From the NCBI GenBank assembly GCA_900317885.1, contig ONIM01000011.1, forward strand, positions 22,136 through 86,135: a stretch of DNA of 64,000 nt, written 5' to 3'. The DNA is from an uncultured Bacteroidales bacterium. GTDB lineage: Bacteria > Bacteroidota > Bacteroidia > Bacteroidales > Paludibacteraceae. The notes beneath the pieces are model-generated. The model worked only from the letters and a program-made list of their open reading frames with translations. It was not told where the DNA came from and searched no databases. A program made the position numbers and the translations under genes. This document shows positions 14,433-21,690 of the stretch, in pieces (the stretch's first letter is position 1; each line of letters opens with the position of its first letter).

Positions 14433-15641
14433 TCAGTACAAGAAACCAAACAGGTAAAGCGGAATGCTGTTACCTGTCCCATACTCTATCCCGTCTAAAG
14501 CCAGATAACTATTCGGTATATCTTTAATCTGTTGGAATGTTTTTCCAGCTCCTCCTACTTCAAACGTATAATGCTTATCCACGATGTAATCACCTTTGGG
14601 TGGAAGCAGAACTTGGTGTGTTTTACGAACTTGGTTGACGAAGAAAGTCTCACGCAAGGTCCCTTCATTCACAAAACCGGTTAATGAGTACATCTGGTTG
14701 GTGTTATTCAGATAAATCTTGTCCGGTCTGGAAAGAGTTTTGTAACTGTTACTCTCTTTATTAACAAGCATCAATAGACCTGCTTTTTCCATCGTATAGA
14801 GCAGACGAATGACGATGTCTCGTGTCGCTCCTATTTCCCGGCATAGCGTACTGATATTTGGCTCCAAAGGTACTTGTGTTGCTAAAATCATCATCAGTTT
14901 CTGGGCTTTCTGAAGAGTCTGTAGCGAAATATCTTCTACTTTCGGAATTTCCTGATAGATGATGAGCAGCATCAGTTGTTCTAATCGCCGTAAGTAATCT
15001 TGTTGGGCTTCTAAAACAAACGGGTAATAGCCTTGACGTAAGTATTCGTCAAAGAGCATCAACGGTTTGATCTTTGAACTGATGTGCATGGCTAACGAAG
15101 TGTGATTAGCAAGCAAGTACTCCAGACTTATAGCTTCTTGATGCAGATAGCCCATGAAGAGCAGATATTCACGGAATGAGAACCCTTGCAACTCATAGAC
15201 TGTTTGGCGACGGGATAGATCCGCCTGAGCTTCGTCTATCTGCAACATGGATGAGCCCGTATATACGATCTTCAGTTCGCCAAAGGAGTCAAAGATGTTT
15301 TTCAGTTGTTGCCCCCAATGTTGAGAGTAATGGACTTCATCAACGAAAAGGGCTTCAATGCCGTGGGTGTAGGCATATTCTGCTACTTCAAATAAACTCA
15401 TCAATTGAAAATGGAAACTATCCAATGAGACATATAGTACTTTGTTCAAATCCGGATAATGCTCTTTGATGTATTGTAATAGCATAGTCGTTTTCCCTGT
15501 ACCGCGAGCACCTCGAATACCGATGAGACGCGCATCCCAATTAATTTGATGATAGAGATAACGCTTATGAGTAAGCTCAACGTGGTTCACACGCCCTAAA
15601 AACTCATTTTGTAACTGTCTAAATTGATGTTCTTGTATCAT
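14433..15641 (-). CDS. AAA-family ATPase with DUF4143-type C-terminus
   Basis: The 402-residue protein has a P-loop (GARGTGKTTMLLQYI, about residues 43-57), a Walker B-like ALFVDEVHY (about 98-106) and a sensor-like IVYTGSSML. A winged-helix segment (CREIGATRDIVIRLLYTMEKAGLL) and a nuclease-like C-terminal domain ending GNSIPLYLFGFLY follow. This is the common AAA_14/DUF4143 family of predicted ATPases, very abundant in Bacteroidales and without a settled function. It has its own promoter at 15670-15701. A relative lies at 61744-62955. Confidence 0.85.
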   Translation of the reverse strand: MIQEHQFRQLQNEFLGRVNHVELTHKRYLYHQINWDARLIGIRGARGTGKTTMLLQYIKEHYPDLNKVLYVSLDSFHFQLMSLFEVAEYAYTHGIEALFVDEVHYSQHWGQQLKNIFDSFGELKIVYTGSSMLQIDEAQADLSRRQTVYELQGFSFREYLLFMGYLHQEAISLEYLLANHTSLAMHISSKIKPLMLFDEYLRQGYYPFVLEAQQDYLRRLEQLMLLIIYQEIPKVEDISLQTLQKAQKLMMILATQVPLEPNISTLCREIGATRDIVIRLLYTMEKAGLLMLVNKESNSYKTLSRPDKIYLNNTNQMYSLTGFVNEGTLRETFFVNQVRKTHQVLLPPKGDYIVDKHYTFEVGGAGKTFQQIKDIPNSYLALDGIEYGTGNSIPLYLFGFLY

Positions 15642-15669
15642 AATATATAATCAGGGTTGAAAAACGCTG

Positions 15670-15701
15670 CAAAGGTACAACTTTTATTTTGAAAAAGCAA
15701 A
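15670..15701 (-). promoter_or_regulatory. Promoter of the first DUF4143-type ATPase
   Basis: Minus strand TTTG (15701-15698), 20 bp, TACCTTTG (15677-15670), 29 bp upstream of the ATG. Confidence 0.85.
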
Positions 15702-15814
15702 TTTTTCGAAAGATTTTTATTATGCAAAAGTGAAAATTGTGCTATTTATTACTTTTTTATACTAAAAATTATATATTTGTATATTCCCAAATCGCCATCT
15801 TGGGGTTGCATTCA

Positions 15815-15850
15815 GTAAGACTTTTGTAAGACTTTTGTAAGACTTTCAAA
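15815..15850. repeat. GTAAGACTTTT tandem phrase
   Basis: Three near-identical GTAAGACTTT(TGT) units in tandem, just downstream of the SGNH hydrolase gene. Confidence 0.7.
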
Positions 15851-15867
15851 ATCTGCTGCAAAGGTTG

Positions 15868-17766
15868 TTAACGAACCTGTGCTCCCGTAACGGAATAGGT
15901 CTTGCCGCCCCGGAGGATAAAGATCTGACCGTTGAGGAGAATCTTACGAACCGGCATCCCGGCTCCCTGAAGGGAAGAGGAGACTTCTTCGATGCCTTCC
16001 TCACCGGGCTCGAACGCCATACCCTCGATGCGGACATTACGCAGGCCGATATACTTGCTATCCTTTACCTCTCCGTAGTCATGCCAAGGGAGGATACGCA
16101 CGTGAAGGGTCTCTCCGGCAGGGATAGTGAGGGTAGGCGTGAGGTCCACGTGCTCGATGACGCGGGAAGGCATGTTGCGTTTCTCATAGATAGTTGTTAC
16201 ATCCGTGAACTCGGAGCCGAAGCCGGTATTGAGGTGGTAGCACATGGTAGAGGTACCATCGGAAGCGATCTCCATGGCAATACGGGTGATGCGTACGTCC
16301 ATCGCTGCCGGTGCAGTGACCGCGAAATCGAGGTAACGGTTGGCGTTCTCATCGATCTCTCCTGCGGGCCACGGGGTACGTGCCGAACCGTCGGCAGAGT
16401 TATGGAAACGCGCGAGGATAATACCTTGTTCATCACCATCGACGAAATAGTTTTTGGAGGCATTATAATCGATACAAGCCATCTGGCTCATGGTGAACTC
16501 GGCGCTGATGGGGCCTTCAACCACGGGGGCGGGTACGGGTTTGGCACCGATTGCCCAGAAGGCGCTGACGGTTGCTCCTCCATCGAGCGAGATGGCGTTT
16601 GCGGCTACAGGCACGGCTACTACATGTTCGCCCGAGGTAGCATAGATAGTGTCGAAATGGAAGCCTCCGGTGGTATAGTTTGCGCGGATAAAGACTTTCT
16701 GGAACATCGAGCCGCCTTCGTACGAAGCCTGTGCGGTCGAAGCGTAGTTCTCTTTGTCGAGGGAGATGAGCAGGTTAGAAGTCGCACGCAGACTAACCGT
16801 ACCTGCCGCGGGTGCGAGACCGTAACCGGTGAGGAGGAACTCTTTGTTCTGCGGCACGGAGCAATAGGTCTCGCCGATATGGATAGAAGCGGGATTGGCG
16901 GTGATGTCCGTGGGGATCTCTATATGGTCGGCGAGGATGCCTGCGTTCTTGAGGAGCTGGGCAGCAGCACGTGCCACGAGGTTACCTCCCATGGCGTTGG
17001 TGTGGGTCTTGTCGCCGGAGCAGAAGAGCAGGCTCAGACACTGGCTCTCGCCATAGGAGAGGTATAGCTGGCGGGTAGCGTCGGTGAGGTCGATGAAGGG
17101 CACGTCTTTCTCTGCCGCTACGACACGCATCGCCTCTACATAACTCATCGAGAGGTCGGTAGCCGGCACGCTTTGGTTCTGCTTGAGTTCGCCGTTCTCG
17201 ATCTTGGCGAACTTATCGCCGAGGTCGTGTTGGCCTTTGCGGGTGATGTTATTGCCGCTGAAATAAGCACGGCAGATAGGGCCCACGAGAACCGGGTTCA
17301 CGCCTAATGCGCGCGCTTCGTCGATGAAGAGGCGCAGGTAGTCGCGATAGGTCGTCTGCGGGTTGGTACCGCGTGCATCGGAAGGAGCCGGCAGGCTATG
17401 CTCGGTGCAATAGGCAGCGTACTCGAGGTTATCCAAGCCGGAGAGGTTACTGTCGTTACCTTCGTCGTTATGGGCAAACTGGATAAGCAGGTAGTCGCCT
17501 GCACTCATCTGGCTCTTCACGGAGGGCCAGTAGGCGGCGCCGTTGTAGAAACCACGGGTGTCGGCACCGGACTTACCTCGGTTGTTGACAGTGACAAAAG
17601 CGGGATCGAAGAACGAAGCGAGGTACATACCCCAACCGCGTTTGTCGGTAGTCGATTCGTCGTACTCCGCCATCGTCGAATCGCCGATGGTGTGAACTTT
17701 GATTGCGGCCTGCATCATCGGCAGGCTAAGCAGCATAGCTGCGAAGAAGGAAAAGATTTTTTTCAT
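15868..17766 (-). CDS. SGNH hydrolase, rhamnogalacturonan acetylesterase-like, with T9SS-like tag
   Basis: The 632-residue secreted protein begins with a signal peptide (MKKIFSFFAAMLLSLPMMQA). An SGNH esterase domain of the CE12 type follows: block I IGDSTMAEYD (about residues 25-34), a block III-like LIQFAHNDEG and the catalytic-dyad block DKTHTNAMGG. These enzymes remove acetyl groups from pectin rhamnogalacturonan. Residues from about 290 form one or more extra beta-rich domains of unknown role, and the protein ends with NGQIFILRGGKTYSVTGAQV plus Arg, the shared C-terminal tag. The upstream in-frame ATG at 17850 lies before the promoter, so the start at 17766 is preferred. The last 40 residues are close to those of the partial gene at the right edge. 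Confidence 0.8.
   Translation of the reverse strand: MKKIFSFFAAMLLSLPMMQAAIKVHTIGDSTMAEYDESTTDKRGWGMYLASFFDPAFVTVNNRGKSGADTRGFYNGAAYWPSVKSQMSAGDYLLIQFAHNDEGNDSNLSGLDNLEYAAYCTEHSLPAPSDARGTNPQTTYRDYLRLFIDEARALGVNPVLVGPICRAYFSGNNITRKGQHDLGDKFAKIENGELKQNQSVPATDLSMSYVEAMRVVAAEKDVPFIDLTDATRQLYLSYGESQCLSLLFCSGDKTHTNAMGGNLVARAAAQLLKNAGILADHIEIPTDITANPASIHIGETYCSVPQNKEFLLTGYGLAPAAGTVSLRATSNLLISLDKENYASTAQASYEGGSMFQKVFIRANYTTGGFHFDTIYATSGEHVVAVPVAANAISLDGGATVSAFWAIGAKPVPAPVVEGPISAEFTMSQMACIDYNASKNYFVDGDEQGIILARFHNSADGSARTPWPAGEIDENANRYLDFAVTAPAAMDVRITRIAMEIASDGTSTMCYHLNTGFGSEFTDVTTIYEKRNMPSRVIEHVDLTPTLTIPAGETLHVRILPWHDYGEVKDSKYIGLRNVRIEGMAFEPGEEGIEEVSSSLQGAGMPVRKILLNGQIFILRGGKTYSVTGAQVR
15963..15980. 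repeat. 18-bp block shared by two tagged secreted genes
   Basis: CTCCCTGAAGGGAAGAGG is identical at 15963-15980 and 63531-63548 and encodes SSSLQG ahead of the C-terminal tag in both genes. It resembles the family C G/C-block phrases. Confidence 0.75.
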
Positions 17767-17787
17767 GGTTGTTTCGAATTTCGGGTG

Positions 17788-17819
17788 CAAAGGTACGAAA
17801 AATATTTGAAATTTGAAAA
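17788..17819 (-). promoter_or_regulatory. Probable promoter of the SGNH hydrolase
   Basis: A perfect -7 box TACCTTTG (minus, 17795-17788) lies 21 bp upstream of the ATG. The -33 position shows only TTTT rather than TTTG, so the promoter may be weaker or activator-dependent. Confidence 0.65.
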
Positions 17820-17838
17820 TTGAAATTTGAAAATTGAA
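17806..17838. repeat. AAATTTGAAAATTG tandem phrase
   Basis: Four alternating AATTTGAAA and AATTGAAA units between the two divergent promoters. A related AATTCAAA run lies at 57778-57810. Confidence 0.65.
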
Positions 17839-17877
17839 CAAAATGCACACATTTTATAAAATAAATGTGCGCGTGCG

Positions 17878-17909
17878 CTTGCGTATGTCAAAAAAAAGCA
17901 GTACCTTTG
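17878..17909 (+). promoter_or_regulatory. Promoter of the ftsW-murG unit
   Basis: CTTG (17878-17881), 20 bp, TACCTTTG (17902-17909), with the -33 region continuing TTGCGTATGTC. The ATG of ftsW follows at 17946. Confidence 0.85.
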
Positions 17910-17945
17910 TGCCCAAATTGTCAAACCTCAAACCTTAATGCGATT

Positions 17946-19178
17946 ATGAAACTGAATCTACAACACATCGACCGCACGTTCTGGGGGCTCTATATCACCC
18001 TGATCGTCGTAGCTGTCATCGCCCTCTTCTCGGCGTCTTCTACCTTGGTATATATGCATCACTCCGCCTTAGGACCGATCGGGCAGCAGATGTTCTTCAT
18101 CGTGTTAGGCCTGATTGCAGCCTTCGGCATCCAGTATATCCCCACCCATTGGATTCGTCTGGGCGGGTACGTATTATTGGCGATCAGCACGCTCCTGGTT
18201 TATTCCACGATGATTCCCGGTAACCCCTTGGTCGTGACGATCAACGGCGCTGCGAGATGGGTGCGTATTGCGGGAATCACCTTCCAGCCTTCGGAGCTGG
18301 CGAAGCTGAGTCTGATCATCGTCGTGGCGGACCAGCTGGCACGTATCCGTACCGAGGAGGACAAAAAGAAATACTTCATCCGAACGCTGGTTCTCTCGGG
18401 TATTGTGATGCTGCCGATCATGGCGTCCAACCTCTCGACGGCGGTGCTGATAGGTCTGATTGTCTTCTGCCTGTGGATCTTAGCGCGGATCCCATGGAAA
18501 TATACACTGTCGATCGTCGGCATCGCCATTGTGGTGCTGGTGCTCGGCTACGCGATTGTGGAGTTCGGGTTCGTTCGGCCGGGACGGCAGATGCACGGAC
18601 CCTTCAAGCGCGCAACGACCTGGGTGTCCCGTATCGACAGGCATTTCAACGACGAGGGAGCATCCAAATACGTCCTCACGGACGAGAATATCCAGGAGGT
18701 CTATTCGTCGGTAGCTATCGCCCGCGGCGGTACCACCCCTCTCGGCGTCTTACCCGGTAACAGCAAGGAACGGGATTATCTGCCCTTGGCGTTTGCGGAT
18801 TATATCTTCGCCATCATCGTCGAGGAGTCCGGCATCATCGGTGCCGCGTTCTTAATCTTCCTGTACTTGGCAGTACTGTTCAGGGCCTGCAATGTGTCGA
18901 GCCGGTATTCCGACATACCGGCGATGCTGATGACGATGGGGCTGGCGCTGATGATCACCTGCCAGGCACTGATCTCCATGCTCGTGGCGGTAGGATTGGG
19001 ACCGGTGACGGGACAGCCCCTGCCGCTGATATCCAGGGGCGGTACATCGGTGCTGATCACCTCGATATACTTCGGCATTATGATGAGCGTGAGCCGCGAG
19101 CAACTGGCCCTCCGCGAACGCGTACAGGAGACCATCAGCGAGAGCCAGGAAGAAGTACCGATCGTGACGGTGGAATGA
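17946..19178 (+). CDS. ftsW: FtsW-like septal peptidoglycan polymerase (SEDS family)
   Basis: The 410-residue polytopic membrane protein has about ten helices and the SEDS signatures INGAARWVRIAGITFQPSEL and GQPLPLISRGGTSVLITSIYF. It also shows DYIFAIIVEESGIIGA. FtsW polymerises lipid II at the division site with its partner class b PBP. Placement directly before murG matches the division and cell-wall cluster order and favours FtsW over RodA. The ATG at 17946 follows the promoter; an upstream in-frame start would lie before the -7 box. The spacer to murG contains a TTAATGGTGAAATGATGAA phrase. Confidence 0.9.
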   Translation: MKLNLQHIDRTFWGLYITLIVVAVIALFSASSTLVYMHHSALGPIGQQMFFIVLGLIAAFGIQYIPTHWIRLGGYVLLAISTLLVYSTMIPGNPLVVTINGAARWVRIAGITFQPSELAKLSLIIVVADQLARIRTEEDKKKYFIRTLVLSGIVMLPIMASNLSTAVLIGLIVFCLWILARIPWKYTLSIVGIAIVVLVLGYAIVEFGFVRPGRQMHGPFKRATTWVSRIDRHFNDEGASKYVLTDENIQEVYSSVAIARGGTTPLGVLPGNSKERDYLPLAFADYIFAIIVEESGIIGAAFLIFLYLAVLFRACNVSSRYSDIPAMLMTMGLALMITCQALISMLVAVGLGPVTGQPLPLISRGGTSVLITSIYFGIMMSVSREQLALRERVQETISESQEEVPIVTVE

Positions 19179-19218
19179 TGAAATGGTGGATTGATTAATG
19201 GTGAAATGATGAATTGAT

Positions 19219-20301
19219 ATGCGTTACTTAATTTCCGGAGGAGGGACCGGAGGACATATATTCCCTGCCATCAGTATTGCCAATGCATTGAAAGAATTAG
19301 ACCCGGAGGCGGAGATCCTCTTCGTAGGCGCGTTAGGGCGCATGGAGATGGAGCGCGTGCCGCAAGCGGGGTACAAGATCGTCGGTCTGCCGGTACGCGG
19401 CTTCAACCGCGCACAGCCGTGGAAGAACGTGTCGGTGTTAGTGGACTTGGTCAAGTCCATCCGGCAGGTGAAGAGGATCATCCGGGATTTTCGGCCGGAT
19501 GTAGGGGTCGGCGTAGGCGGTTACGCTTCCGGTGCTGCCATGTGGGCGGCGGCGAACATGGGGATCCCTATCTTGCTGCAAGAGCAGAACGGCTTCGCCG
19601 GCGTGACGAATAAGATCCTGAAGAACAAAGCTGCGAAGATTTGTGTCGCGTACCCCGGCATGGAGCGCTTCTTCCCCGCGGAGAAGATCATCCTCACGGG
19701 TAATCCCGTTAGGCAGAATCTGACGAAAGTAGAAAGTAGAAAGTCGAAAGTAGAAAGTCGAAAGACGCTCCTTATTATCGGCGGGTCATTGGGAGCACGG
19801 ACGATCAATGAGGCGGTGAAGGCGGCGCTGCCGGAGTTAGCCAAGAGCGATATACAGGTCGTTTGGCAAACCGGAAAGGTGTATTACGAGTCCTGCAAAG
19901 CCGCATGGGAAGCAGCCGGCCAACCGGCGAACATCGAGTGTCTGGACTTCCTGAGCGACATGCCGGAGCGGTACGCACAAGCGGACCTGGTGATCTCCCG
20001 CGCAGGTGCTTCGTCCATCAGCGAGATATGCCTCTTAGGCAAACCTGCTATCTTAGTTCCCTCGCCGAACGTGGCGGAGGATCATCAGACGCATAACGCC
20101 ATGGCATTGGTGAACCGCGAAGCAGCGGTACTGGTACGCGATGCAGAGGCGGCAGAGAAACTGATTCCGACGGCCATGACACTGATTGAGGACAATGCCA
20201 AACTGGAGGTCCTGCACAAGAACGTGCTGAAACTCGCGCAGGCCGATTCCGCTACACGGATTGCGAAAGAAGTGATAGCGCTGGGAAAGAAGATTGATTA
20301 A
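19219..20301 (+). CDS. murG: MurG N-acetylglucosaminyltransferase (lipid II synthesis)
   Basis: The 360-residue GT28 enzyme transfers GlcNAc from UDP-GlcNAc to lipid I on the inner face of the cytoplasmic membrane. It shows SGGGTGGHI at residues 6-14, GVGGYASGAAMWAA, and the donor-site motifs LLIIGGSLGARTIN and SRAGASSISEICLLGKPAI. The linker joining the two Rossmann domains (about residues 171-185) is KVESRKSKVESRKT, encoded by tandem GAAAGTAGAAAGTCGAAA phrases. The flanking conserved blocks are intact, so the enzyme is probably functional. Confidence 0.95.
   Translation: MRYLISGGGTGGHIFPAISIANALKELDPEAEILFVGALGRMEMERVPQAGYKIVGLPVRGFNRAQPWKNVSVLVDLVKSIRQVKRIIRDFRPDVGVGVGGYASGAAMWAAANMGIPILLQEQNGFAGVTNKILKNKAAKICVAYPGMERFFPAEKIILTGNPVRQNLTKVESRKSKVESRKTLLIIGGSLGARTINEAVKAALPELAKSDIQVVWQTGKVYYESCKAAWEAAGQPANIECLDFLSDMPERYAQADLVISRAGASSISEICLLGKPAILVPSPNVAEDHQTHNAMALVNREAAVLVRDAEAAEKLIPTAMTLIEDNAKLEVLHKNVLKLAQADSATRIAKEVIALGKKID
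19728..19767 (+). repeat. GAAAGTAGAAAGTCGAAA tandem phrase inside murG
   Basis: Five near-tandem GAAAGTAGA/GAAAGTCGA units at the inter-domain linker of murG, the same flank phrase that accompanies family A. Confidence 0.85.
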
Positions 20302-20339
20302 TGGTGACGCGGCTGAGCCGCTTAATGGTGAAATGATAT
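20293..20339 (+). repeat. ATTAATGGTG phrase with family A-like hairpin, copy 6
   Basis: The spacer after murG reads ATTGATTAATGGTGAC, then the inverted repeat GCGGC-TGA-GCCGC at 20309-20321, then TTAATGGTGAAATGATAT. The ftsW/murG spacer at 19186-19217 carries the same ATTAATGGTGAAATGATGAA phrase without the hairpin. Confidence 0.7.
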
Positions 20340-21410
20340 ATGAAGAAACTGTTTATTATTGCTGTGCTGATGATCGGCACAATGAGTAGTCGGGCGCAGA
20401 AACAGAACCCGACGTATCTGGCGTACATCGAGGAATGGAAAGCGATCGCTATCCAGGAGCAGGTGGACTATGGCATCCCCGCCAGCATCACAATGGCGCA
20501 AGCACTGTTAGAGTCCCAAGCCGGGCAGAGCGAGTTGGCTCTCAATGCCAAGAACCATTTCGGTATCAAGTGTACCAGCGAGTGGTTCGGCGGTGTCTAT
20601 TACCACGACGACGACAGTGAGGGAGAGTGTTTCCGTCAGTACGGCAACGCCGCAGAGAGTTTCAAGGACCACTCGATCTTCCTCAAGCGGCCGCGTTACT
20701 CGACTTGTTTTGAGATCGCGGTAGAGGACTACGAAGGTTGGGCTCGCCGACTCAAAGAGTGCGGCTACGCCACGGATCCTTCCTACGCACCGAAGTTAAT
20801 CAAACTCATTGAAGACTACCGTCTGGATACGCTGACCGTCACGCGTGCCGTCAAAGGTAGTGCCGCGGTTGCTGCCGCGGTTGCCGCTGCCGCAGATACG
20901 GTAGCCAAGCCGGCACCCAAACCCAAGCGCCCGCTGAAAGCTACGATCGTTCGCCGTTCGGAGCCGATTATGGTTATTCATAACGACCCTGAACCACCGT
21001 ACGTAGAACCGCTGACGGCGAAAGAGGAGCGGGATAGTTTCTTCCTGATGCACCCCCGCAAGAAATGCAACGGCATCCAGTACGTCGTTGCGCGCGAGGG
21101 AGACACCTACGCGAACGTGGCATTCCGTCTGAACGTGCGCGAGCGTGACCTGCGCGAGGATAACGACGCCTTAGGACGCGAGTTGGCGAAAGGCGACCGT
21201 ATTTATCTGGACTCCAAGAAGAACACCGGCGAGGAGCCTTTCGTCTGGAGCCACACCGGTCAGTCGCTCTGGCAACTGAGCCAGGAGGTGGGCGTGAAGA
21301 TAGAGGCAATACAGAAATGGAACGAACTGGATCCGCAGATCCGTACCTTCCGTACGCGGCAGCGGATATATCTACGTAAGACCAAAGAGGAAGATGTCTA
21401 TCAACGCTAA
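20340..21410 (+). CDS. Secreted N-acetylglucosaminidase with LysM-like region
   Basis: The 356-residue protein has a signal peptide (MKKLFIIAVLMIGTMSSRAQ) and a glucosaminidase (GH73/FlgJ-like) domain at about residues 35-165. That domain includes GIPASITMAQALLESQAGQS, NHFGIKC and the terminal YATDPSYAPKLIKLIEDY. An alanine/proline-rich linker leads to a LysM-type C-terminal part (VAREGDTYANVAFRLNVRER, later QSLWQLSQEVGVKIEAIQKW). It is expected to cleave glycan strands of peptidoglycan in the periplasm. It follows murG in the same unit, and its stop overlaps the DUF721 gene by 17 bp. Confidence 0.88.
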   Translation: MKKLFIIAVLMIGTMSSRAQKQNPTYLAYIEEWKAIAIQEQVDYGIPASITMAQALLESQAGQSELALNAKNHFGIKCTSEWFGGVYYHDDDSEGECFRQYGNAAESFKDHSIFLKRPRYSTCFEIAVEDYEGWARRLKECGYATDPSYAPKLIKLIEDYRLDTLTVTRAVKGSAAVAAAVAAAADTVAKPAPKPKRPLKATIVRRSEPIMVIHNDPEPPYVEPLTAKEERDSFFLMHPRKKCNGIQYVVAREGDTYANVAFRLNVRERDLREDNDALGRELAKGDRIYLDSKKNTGEEPFVWSHTGQSLWQLSQEVGVKIEAIQKWNELDPQIRTFRTRQRIYLRKTKEEDVYQR

Positions 21411-21690
21411 TTCCCTCTCCATCACCGACGCCCTCGTGGATTTCCTCCGGGAGAGCGGCCTGGAGCAAACGGTGATGGACAGGCAGATCGAGGAAGTCTG
21501 GCCGCAAGTGATGGGCGAGACCGTTCAGCAACTGACGCGATCCGTGGAAGTGAAGGACGGCATGCTCTACGTGCGGGTTAACTCTGCGGCGCTGAAGACC
21601 CAACTCTTCGAAAACCGGTTCGAGTTGGTGCGCAAACTGAACGAAGCCGTCGGCGCACCGGCGATTAGGGATTGTAGGATATTGGGGTGA
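21394..21690 (+). CDS. DUF721 (DciA-like) protein
   Basis: The 98-residue protein fits the DUF721 family: IEEVWPQVMGETVQQLTRSV and DGMLYVRVNSAALKTQLFEN are typical. In many bacteria DciA, a family member, helps load the replicative helicase DnaB. Whether this short Bacteroidota form does so is not shown by the sequence. It overlaps the genes on both sides (17 bp with the glucosaminidase, TGATG with mutS2), so expression is probably translationally coupled. Confidence 0.8.
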   Translation: MSINANSLSITDALVDFLRESGLEQTVMDRQIEEVWPQVMGETVQQLTRSVEVKDGMLYVRVNSAALKTQLFENRFELVRKLNEAVGAPAIRDCRILG

